A stretch of DNA of 64,000 bases from positions 260,317,863 to 260,381,862 of the forward strand of contig CP136064.1 in assembly GCA_032622095.1 (NCBI GenBank). Reading direction: 5' to 3'. The stretch comes from Siphonodentalium dalli (Eukaryota; Mollusca; Scaphopoda; Gadilida; Siphonodentaliidae). Both the position numbers and the translations under genes were made by a program. Shown piece by piece: positions 46,601-58,600 of the stretch. How positions within the stretch are numbered: the first letter of the stretch is position 1; each line of letters begins with the position of its first letter. Under the pieces are notes generated by a model. It was not told where the DNA came from. It saw only the letters and a list, made by a program, of their open reading frames with translations, and made no database searches.

Positions 46601-49600
46601 GGACCCTTCATACCAAATATGAACCCATTCGGCCTTATGGCACTTGAGAAGAAGTTGTTCTAAGAATTACTATGGAGGGAAAGAGTTATGGCCCTGGTTT
46701 CGCAACTATTAGACCCAGTGAACTCATTTGAACAAATCTGAATGTGAGTCACCTAGGGAACATCCACACCAAATATGAACCGATTCGGTCCTAAGGATTT
46801 AAATAAGATGTTCAAAGAATTGTTGACGGACGGACGGATGGACGGTACGATGGAAGGATGGACGGACGACGAATGAGGAGTGATGACTAAAGCCAACATT
46901 TCCAGATAAACAAAGATGAATAACTCTAGAACGGAACACTGTCAAGACAAAAAGCCAACATTTACAGATAAACAAAGATGAATAACTCTAGAACGGAAAA
47001 CCAGAACAAAACAATTGAAAGCTCCATGACATGTCCTCTCAGTAGTGACAATCTATTCCAAATTTCATTGAAATCCGAGCACTACTGTTATAACCTGAAC
47101 AGACATCAGTTGGATGAACAAACAGAGAGACTGATGAAAAACAGTATATTCCCATCTTTATTTGTTTAAAAGGGGGGTTTAACAATATATAACTCTGAGT
47201 TAATGAAGTACAAACATTCACAGAATAAAACTTAGCCACTTGATTATTAATGCTTGTTAGTAGTGAATATGGGCACTGGTTTTGTGAACTGGGTAGCATG
47301 AATAGGCAGTTTCAGTTGCTTTGACTAAAATCACTGTTATAAAAGGTCGCTGGCCAAAATATCCCCTTGTTAGCAGACGTCAGGTTAAGTCCAACCCCTC
47401 CGAAGTACAGTTTACTTACTGGATCGAGGAGGTAGACTTTATTAGCAGACGTCAGATTAATACCCACCCCTCCAGAGTACAGTTTACTTACTGGATCGAG
47501 GAGGTAGACTTTATTAGCAGACGTCAGATTAATTCCCACCCCTCCAGAGTACAGTTTACTTACTGTATCGAGGAGGTAGACTTTATTAGCAGACGTCAAA
47601 TTAATTCCCACCCCTCCAGAGTACACAGTTTACTTACTGGATCGAGGAGGTAGACTTTATTAGCAGACGTCAGATTAATTCCCACCCCTCCAGCTTTGAG
47701 TGACAGCAGCATGATCGTTGGTGATCCTGGAGTCAGGTCGGAGAATTCATCGACCGACTTCACCCTCTTTACGGCGGTCATTGTTCCATCGAGTCGACTG
47801 AAGCTGAACCCATTTGACCTGATATGCATGAAAAATATTATTAACCCTTTACCCAACAAACCGGCCAAATAAAGCTTCAACAGCCTAAACTATCTTCGGT
47901 CTGTCTCAATAGAACCATACAAATATGGATATCATTGGAACCGGCTCCTTGACCACATTGTGATAGTTACAGTTATGCCCTGTGCCAATGCATTCTCTTA
48001 TATATGCGAGTCGACCATTGGTCGCCTCGCATATATAAGAGAATGCATTGGCCTAAAAAAAATCTTTTTTTAACACTTTTTACCAATTTTTCTTACATTC
48101 TTTAACAATTTTATAATTTTTAATGTGTTAAGCCAATGCATTCTCTTATATATGCGAGGCGACCTATGGTCGACTCGCATATATAAGAGAATGCATTGGC
48201 ACAGGGCCCTTCTGTTGGGTAAAGGGTTAATTAGATATCACATTGTTTTCCTTGAGCGACCTCTTATCGACCTCGGCTGATATCACGCCAAACTTGGCTG
48301 ATAACACATTAAACTCGCGAATAAGCCACCAAACTTGGCTGATATCAGTTGTGATGTCACCAGTCGACATGTAGTGTTTACGTCTAATGTAACAGCCATT
48401 CAAGGGACATAGCCACAATGATAGTCCAATATAATGAGAATTTCTAAATTGATTTGAGGTAATGGAGGTGACAGTTCCGTGCTATTTCAAACTGTTTACT
48501 CCCTAATTTCAATGTAAATTGTGAAAGTATTTAAGTATATTTAGTGATTTTTATTACAATCTACATGCTATCCATTCAATCTTAAGTTTACACCTATGAA
48601 CTGATATCGGAATGGATAGCAATGGTATTGCATATATGTGACCCGCCATATCAAATCCAGTCGTAAGTCGGGATTTTTTTACCCTGTGCCAATGCATTCT
48701 CTTATATATGCGACCATAGGTCGCCTCGCATATATAAGAGAATGCATTGGCCTAACAATTTTTTACAATTTTAATAATTTTTTCTTGTATTCTTTAACAA
48801 TTTTATAATTTCACCCACACAGAGCCCCAGACAAACATGAGCAGACAACACTCTTCTATATGCTTCTATATATGTGTGGGGCTCCCTGCAGGGTAATGGA
48901 TGTTTTTTATTTTATGTCCTAAAAATTGTAAGAAACATTTATTTAAAAAAAATGATAAAAAATTGTTGGGCCAATGCATTCTCTTATATATGCGAGGCGA
49001 CCTATGGTCGACTCGCATATATAAGAGAATGCATTGGCACAGGGTAAAAAAATCCCGACTTCCGACTGGATTTGATATAGTGGGTCATATATTATATCTA
49101 ATTAATAACGAGGTTATAATTTGGTTAGTTGGATATCCACTGAGGTGTGAACACACTCACCTCAAAGGGACTTGGACGAGGTCGAGCAATGATGTGAATT
49201 GTGATACAACGATGGACTTTGTGGATGTATCCTCCAGCCTGTTTCTCAACAGTGCATTCATCAGAGCATCAATCTGTAATGTGTTCATGGAATAATATTG
49301 TGTAAGCAGATTTGTGCAGAGCAATAAATGCCATTCATGAAATTGATTACTGAAGTAAGAGAAAAAAACTTGCAACTACTCAGATTTTCAGACTGAATCT
49401 GTCAAAAAAGAATTTCAAATATCATGCTAATGGCGTTAAAATCGCTAAAACTAGGGGCCATAACTCAGATATAAAAATGTGACAAACATGGATTTCGAAC
49501 TTGATTGAGATATTTTTTAGAGGTGCCACGATTATTGATTTTGATAATCTATAATCGGTCGTCAATAATCGACTATAATTGATTAATCGTACCTATAATA

Positions 49601-52600
49601 ACATCAGTGGAAGTATTCCATAATATGGCCTATTGGCTGGGTGCTGGTTAACTGCACTATCGCTGGTTGTTTGAGGCATCGGCTGATGTAATTTTTACGT
49701 TAATAAAGTGCATGATAAACCACTGTTAATGACCAATGGACACAATGAATTCAATACCAGCACAGTTCTCGGTGACAGGGTCCGCGCTGGACTGAAAATT
49801 ACTTTTGCCAAATGAAAATAATTTTTTGCCCAATTCGTTTAGAAGTTGCCAAATGCTATCTCCGATAGAATTAATTTATGCAACACAGTCTTATATTTTG
49901 GTAATCGTTATTTGAACGACTTACAATATCAATAGGAAAGCAGTTAAAGGTACTCAATCCGATCAGACACTCCTAAATTACTGTTTCTTTGGATTCGGGG
50001 GTAAAAAATATTTGATTCGAGTCGAGGAACCAACCCATCAAAGCACAGAGTGATTAGATATCGATGTTTGAAATGTGCTGTTTCTATTGTTTGTGGCCCA
50101 ATCTTTTCGAGGACCGCGTGCTAAAAACGGACAAATTGCGGTTGTAAGATGGATAACTCTAAAATCAAGTGGTTATTATTATCAATGTTGATAACTTTTC
50201 CAAAACACCATTAATATACAACTATAGTGTAATCCTGAAATTATTGGTTAATTGATTGACCAATTATTTTCAACTATCTTGAGAAATTAATAACAGACTT
50301 GCCAACACTTTTGCCAAATGACCATATTTTTGGCCAAATGTGAATTATTTTTGCCAATGGCAAATTTGGTAAGTAGCAGCGCGAACCCTGCTCGGCGAGT
50401 TTATGGTTATAATATTTGTAAGTTCATTAGAACGAATGTAACGATTAATTTCAGTGTTAGATCCAAACAATATAAAAGTAGGAATGCAAACAATATAAAA
50501 GTAGGAATGCACAATGGATGGCTGGTGGTTCCTAAAACAAGGAAACTGTAAGTTTCATCAAACTTCCAGAGCGTGGATAACAAACACAAAGGTGTGCCCC
50601 CACCCGCAAATTGCAGGACTCAGAACAAGTTAAGTATTTGATAATATCAAGTTTCATTCAGCATTCGCCGCATGAAACGTGTTAGCTTGTACTAGTAACA
50701 TATAAGTATACTTATGCAAACAAAGTATACGTATACTCGCAAGTGACATCGCGGAGAACATCACTGACTAAAATGCCGTAGGTTCCCTGGTTTCCAGAGA
50801 ATGTTAATCAACTCCCCATTGGTCCAATCAGATTCAAGGGTGAGGGCATTCAGTTCATTGAACACAGTGACAGTCGGCACATTTCAAGTATTTCAAGTAT
50901 AAATATACAATGACGTCGCCATAAGTTCAAAGCTGCAGTGCCGCCAATTTGTAGAATACACAACGACCCGAAAAGTAACCATGTCGCATCATCAAATGAA
51001 CTGCCTACTGTTTGCAACATAAGTTAGTACTACTCATGTTTTCAGAATCTCATTGATACGCGATCAAAGGTTGTTAACCCTTCGGTTGTAGATTAAACAG
51101 TGTAAAACAAACACGGTATTCAATAATACCCGGCATTTTCCGACAACGAAATAAATAATGCAGATTAATCGACGATGGAAATGGTAATCGATTATCGGCT
51201 TTATCAACGGTTCATCGATTATACGATTAATCGTGGCACCCCTAATATTTTTGTGGAAGATCAATATACCAAATGTGAATGGAATCGGTTGATGTTTGTT
51301 CAAGTTATCACAAGAAAAGTCTAAACCCTTTCATGACTGGAGCTTTCTGAAATTTTGTGAAAGCCCTGTGCCAATGCATTCTCTTTTATATGGGGGTCTC
51401 GCATATATAGAGAATACATTGGCCTATTACCTCAACATTGTAAGCAAGTGCATTCTCTTATATATGCAAGGCTCCCTATGGGAGACTCGCATATGTAAGA
51501 GAATGCACTGGCATAGTATCATTAATGCTGCACCAGTGCAGCTCCCATTATGAAAGGGTTAACATTGCTGAAAATAGACAAACTAAGGGCCATAATTCAG
51601 GTAAAAAAATCAAGACAAACCTGGTTATCAAAATCCATAAATAAACGACTAAGTTAGGAAGGATTAGCACCGCCCACCCCAACCATCCCTCATCAAATTG
51701 TCAGTCATGTTTTCTTGTTTAAATTGATGTGAAACATTCAGGTAGGGTGATCAAATAAAAATGGGAGATTAATCTTGCTCAAAGTAGTTATTTTAACAAA
51801 TATTATATCCAAATTGACAATACACACCACCATTATTATATATTAATTAAATGCAGTGACTCTCGATGGTGAAATCGTTTTCGTTAGCTTATCGCCGATA
51901 GTTGCATCCCGAATCGAGAAGTAAATATTTCAAATTGAGCGTAGTTCAGACGATGTTTTCTATGGAGTGGAACTGTTGATTTGCTTGAGATTTTCGCCGA
52001 TGTTACATTCCACCAGTTGGCACTGCGCCTGAATACTAAATTATCAGTTCCACGTACCTGAGCAAGTACATATGTATTTAAAACTTGACGGAAAATAAAG
52101 CCTGAGGAACAAATAATTAATTTTGGATGGATTTATGTATTAATTTTATAAATGACCTTTGAACTTGATTGCCAGGAGGCATCATCGACCTTGAAAGTTG
52201 GATTCTCTTTAGCATCATCCTTGGCCTGAGGAGGTGGAGGAACTTCTAATAATTTACTGGTATCTATTTCTCCTCGACACAGCGGGCATCTGGGTTGAGG
52301 CTGAAAGATGGTTTGAAATATTATTCTAAAACTTGCTGCAGGTTTTTTCCCAGTATCTCCAAATCATACATGTATTCCTTCATGTTTTATTTTCTGAGCA
52401 CATACAGTAATGCCCTAATTAATCGACTTCTTAACCACAGCAGAATTTTGGGTAACTTTTCAGGATTTAGTCGGAAATATGGCTTGTTGCCATTCATCGG
52501 AAAGCTCTCCCCGAGAGCTTTCGGATGAATGGCAACAAGCCATATTTCCGACTAAATCCTGAAAAGTTACCCATAATTCTGCTGTGGTTAAGAAGTCGAT

Positions 52601-55600
52601 TAATTAGGGCATTACTGTAAACCATTATATCCTGAAGTTCATGAGTAGCACTAGGGAGTGACTTCATCGACTTACTATTGGCTCCTGCGAATCCTGCATT
52701 TTTCATCAAATCTAACTTTGAATTGAAAATATGGATAATATAAAGACATGATGCACATTTGTCTGACTTAGATTTGTTACACATTCTGCATGATAAATCT
52801 CGCCTTCTCATTTCCGTTGACACTTTCTACACACATTCTACAGAAAACGTGAGCACAGTGCGTTATCACGGCATTCTTTAATGAATTGAGACATACTGCA
52901 CATTCCTCGTCAGAGTCTACTAAGGTTCGTTACACATTCTGCATGATAAATCTCACCATCTCATTTCTGATGACGCATTCTATACACATTCTACAGAAAA
53001 CGTGAGCACAGTGCGTTATCACGGCATTCTTTAATGAATCGAGACATACTGCACATTCCTCGTCAGAGTCTACTAAGGTTCGTTACACATTCTGCATGAT
53101 AAATCTCACCTTCTCGTTTCTGATGACACTTTCTATACACATTCTACAGAAAACGTGAGCACAGTGCGTTATGACGGCATTCTTTAATGAATCGAGACAT
53201 ACTGCACACTCCTCATCAGAGTCTGACTAAGGTTCGTTACACATTCTACATGATAATTCTCACCTTCTCGTTTCTGATGACGCTTTCTATACACATTCTA
53301 CAGAAAACATGAGCACAGTGCGTTATGACGGCATTCTTTAATGAATCGAGACATACTGCACACTCCTCGTCAGAGTCTGACTAAGGTTCGTTACACATTC
53401 TACATGATAATTCTCACCTTCTCGTTTCTGATGACGCTTTCTATACACATTCTACAGAAAACGTGAGCACAGTGTGTTATCACAGCATTCTTTAATGAAT
53501 CGAGACATACTGCACACTCCTCATCAGAGTCTGACTAAGGTTCGTTACACATTCTGCATGATATATCTCACCTTCTCGTTTCTGATGACACTTTCTATAC
53601 ACATTCTGCAGAAAACGTGAGCACAGTGTGTTATCACAGCATTCTTTAATGAATCGAGACATACTGCACACTCCTCATCAGAGTCTGACTAAGGTTTGTT
53701 ACACATTCTGCATGATATATCTCACCTTCTCGTTTCTGATGACACTTTCTATACACATTCTACAGAAAACGTGAGCACAGTGCGTTATCACAGCATTCTT
53801 TAATGAATCGAGACATACTGCACACTCCTCGTCAGAGTCTGACTAAGGTTCGTTACACATTCTACATGATAATTCTCACCTTCTCGTTTCTGATGACGCT
53901 TTCTATACACATTCTACAGAAAACATGAGCACAGTGCGTTATCACGGCATTCTTTAATGAATCGAGACATACTGCACACTCCTCGTCAGAGTCTGACTAA
54001 GGTTCGTTACACATTCTACATGATATATCTCACCTTCTCGTTTCTGATGACACTTTCTATACACATTCTACAGAAAACGTGAGCACAGTGCGTTATGACG
54101 GCATTCTTTAATGAATCGAGACATACTGCACACTCCTCATCAGAGTCTGACTAAGGTTCGTTACACATTCTACATGATAATTCTCACCTTCTCGTTTCTG
54201 ATGACGCTTTCTATACACATTCTACAGAAAACATGAGCACAGTGCGTTATCACGGCATTCTTTAATGAATCGAGACATACTGCACACTCCTCGTCAGAGT
54301 CTGACTAAGGTTCGTTACACATTCTACATGATAATTCTCACCTTCTCGTTTCTGATGACGCTTTCTATACACATTCTACAGAAAACGTGAGCACAGTGTG
54401 TTATCACAGCATTCTTTAATGAATCGAGACATACTGCACACTCATCAGATTCTGAATAAGGTTCGTTACACATTCTACAGAAAACATGAGCACAGTGAGT
54501 TATCACGGCATTCTTTAATGAATCAAGACATACTGCACACTCCTCATCTGAGCCTGACTAAGGTTCGTTACACATTCTGCATGATAAATCTCACCTTCTC
54601 GTTTCTGATAACACTTTCTATACACATTCTGCAGAAAACATGAGCACAGTGTGTTATCACAGCATTCTTTAATGAATCGAGACATACTGCACACTCCTCA
54701 TCAGAGTCTGACTAAGGTTCGTTACACATTCTACATGATAATTCTCACCTTCTCGTTTCTGATGACACTTTCTATACACATTCTGCAGAAAACATGAGCA
54801 CAGTGTGTTATCACAGCATTCTTTAATGAATCGAGACATACTGCACACTCCTCATCTGAGCCTGACTGTAGCACAGTGAGGAGAGTTTCTACCAGCTTCT
54901 TCCTCAAATCCTCATTGATGTTCACGCCACTCTTCGCAACGGTTTCTGAAAATGAAAATGAGATGTGACATCCAGTTTCATAAGAACACCCCTACTCGGA
55001 CTAAGGCAATTAAAATATCTGTGTTCTCAGGCAATTAGATGAGGATGGGAAGCATTTCATTTTAATTTTTTTCTCAAAATCTGGAAAACACACTCAAGAA
55101 ACCAAATTTACTTTCGCTGTTCAAACCAATATTTCTAACAGAAAATATTGAAAAAAATGTTTGCCGAGGCTTTTTAAAAGAAAATTCGGGAGGTGCCCAA
55201 GAATAGATTTTTTAAATTATTGAGCGTAATTGAATAATGGACATATTAAATTCTACTTTATTGCCGGGCAAAGCAGACTAATCTTAAAATACATTATAAT
55301 AATGCATTTATATAGCGCATTCCACAGTAAATTAGTTTCAATGCGTTTTACATTTTATTTATTTATTATTGCCCCAGTTACAGGGCATTGATTACCAATC
55401 CTTGCTTAGGAGGAAGGAGCTAATGAGTGCATCAGGATTACCATACTGACATAACCCAACGACTTCCGACCGGATACTCGGTAAACAGGTGAGTCCCCAC
55501 GACAATTGTAGTATGAGATCGCTAGCCAGAGGGAATTAATGTGGCATTTGACGTTCAATGGCAGAGAGCGGTATTCGAATGCACGACATTTAACCCCATG

Positions 55601-58600
55601 ATGTTACACAAGTCAAAAACGCTAACCACTGGAACACAGTGCCACTATGAGCAAAGGCAAATTTTGAACATTGATTTTGTGAGAATTAGGGTTGAAAAGT
55701 TAGTCAACCAGTCTACACCGAGTCGATTATTAACGAAGTCAACCAAGCCTTGAAATAGGGTGTCTGTCATTTGCAGAATGAGGTCCCCAGAGGGTGAATT
55801 TAGTGATGCTACCCCGCATAGTGGGCTAGCATCACCAAATTCACCCTCTGGGGACCTCATTCTGCTTACACCTCATGTAATATAAACATGACCTGTCCCT
55901 TCTAAAATATAGAACATGTAACATATTACATCAAATTAAATTGTATATTTTTCCAAGGTAAATTTTGGGGAATAGCTTAACGTTTCCATCACTGGAATTT
56001 CCTGAAATTTTGCGATAACCCTGTGCCGATGCATTCTCTTATATATGTGAGTCCATCTTAGGGAGCCTTGCATATATAAGAGAATACATTGGTCTAACAA
56101 TATTTACCTTGACCTTGAATGCCAGTGCATTGTCTTATAAGCGTGGCTCCCTATGGGAGACTTGCACATATAAGAGAATACACTGGCACATGGTCTTTAA
56201 TGCTGCACCAGCACAGCTCCTGTCATGAAAGGGTTAATTTCTTAAGTGAACTGATCGCATAAATGAAACTTATTTATAAATAAATGAACCGAAAATTGTG
56301 AGCTCACCAACTGTTTCTTTGGCAATAGCTGCAGCCTTGGCAACCAGCAGTGGATGACAGCACAGCTGTCTTAACCTCATCATGATCGCCAAAACCTGAC
56401 CGTAGTGGTGAAGCAAAGTACCTTCCTGGAAATATCTGCAAATATATACAAATGTATTACAAGACCGCCTCACGTTACACAAATTTCTGTCACTGAAATA
56501 TCTGCAAATATAATACAAGCTATCCTCACAGAACAAGAAGTTGCACCTTGGATGCTGGAATACCTCCATGTTGCCAAATTAAAACATGGCATGATGGAAA
56601 CCAAAATTAAACAAGAGATTGCACCACGGGTGCTGGGATACCCCCATGGTGAAAATTGAAATATGGACAGGTCAGAAACCAAATTGTGAAGAAAAAATGT
56701 GATGAACAAACGAATTACTTGACAATGCTATCGAAAGACGGACAGAAATCCAACATTTTCAGATAAAGAAAGAGGGGTAACTCTTTAACGGAAAATGTGA
56801 ACAAAGTCAGTGAACCCATTTTTGTAAGCCCTCCTGATGCCAAACCTTCATACCAAATTTCATTGAGATCCGATCAGCCATGGTTGAGATATATGAGTTG
56901 ACAAATGGACGGACGGATGGCTAGATGGACGCATGTGATCCACTATACCCCCATCTTTTGGGATAGGGGGATTAATACACAAAGAACAAGTGCCCCCGAC
57001 TGAACAATCAGAGAGGATTTTTCTTATTTTTGTGCAAATGCTTATTAAATGGCAGTTTGTAAAGTTATGTTATTCATGAGTAAACAATCCAAAATCAAGT
57101 TATCATCTGGAAACCAAAAAAAGTAGCAGAAAACCTGAATTTTCTAAGTCCAAAAAGAGGCGTAACTCTGGAAAAAATGGGCGGACGAAACCACGGCTAT
57201 GGGGAAATCTTGTCCCCCCCGGCTGGTCTATTAGCATACCAAATATCAACTGAATTGAGTTAGCGAAACCAAAGTTATGAGTTGAAACGTTCGTACGGAC
57301 AATTTTCTAAGTCCAAAAAGGGGCGTAACTCTGGAAAAAAAGGGCGGACGAAACCGCAGTTATGGGAAAATCTTGTCCCCCCCCCCCCGGCTGGTCTATT
57401 AGCATACCAAAGATCAACTGAATTGAGTTAGCGAAACCAAAGTTATGAGTTGAAACGTTCGTACGGACGGACGGACGGACAGACGGAGGGCTCCACTATA
57501 TACCCCCAAATCTCCATCGGAGATCGGGAGCATAATAACACTAGAAGAGAAAATACAAACATCATTGGGCACTCTTTTGAAAACAGTCATGATGATGAAT
57601 CTTCATACAAATTCCATTTAGATCCGATAACCCATGGCTGAGATATCTGAGCAGACGGACAAAAACAAAGAATTCAGATAAAAACAGAAGGATAACTCTA
57701 GAAATCGAGAACAATGTTGTTCCTATTTTGAAAGCAGTAGTGATGGCGAACCACGATACTAAAATTCCTTCAGATCTGATAACCGATGGCTGAAATATAT
57801 GTCAGGATATACAGACTGATGGAAAAAGTCAATACATTCTACTGCCCATTTCCTTTGAAAAGTGTGCGATACAGTGAGTAAAAATATCTGCAAGAAATAT
57901 ATGTATAACATGACAATAGAATTCTATAGATAGAACGAACATTGTAGAATTGTATTCTATGAAAATGTCAATGCATCAAGTGATGCATCCATTCATTTTT
58001 TAGAATTCTTTGAATAAGATTTGAAAAAAATAACCTCCCTCCCTCTTCCAACTAACCATATAGCATGAGAACATAGATATTTATTTTTAAAGATGGTCTA
58101 TCTCTTCCTAAACACGTTTTATAGTTTCCGGGGTATAAAATAATAGATGTGGAGCTCCGTGGTCCAGTGGTTAGCGCGTTGGACTTGTCTTCGCTGTCAA
58201 CACAGCGAGGCGAGTTCGCGGCTGGCTGGTGGTCTGTTATGAGTTTCCACACAGCAGTGGCTTGGCCGACTTGAGCGATGTGCAATTGTTGGATTGTACA
58301 CTGTTTGAATCTCGCGCCAAGTTGTGACCCTTGAGCAAGGTCGCTCGTACTGTGTCTGCTTTGCACCACCCATGCATTATAAGGGTACCTGATAATGAGC
58401 AGTGAAAGATCTTGTCAGTATGCTAGCCATATGGTATCCTCGCATACTCCCGGCTGTACCTCCCCCTGTCCCGGGGAGCAGTAGATGGTTACTGAATGTT
58501 CAGGCTCATCAGGGTAATAATTGTAAAACTTTGAGCGCTTTGGGCCTCATGGGAAAGGCGCTTTACAAATGCTATACATTATTATTATTATGTTATAAAT

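Noticed and set aside
52928-54900. Many separate RING genes
   Set aside because: No unit has its own start, promoter or last C-x2-C. They are copies of one exon inside an HLTF intron.
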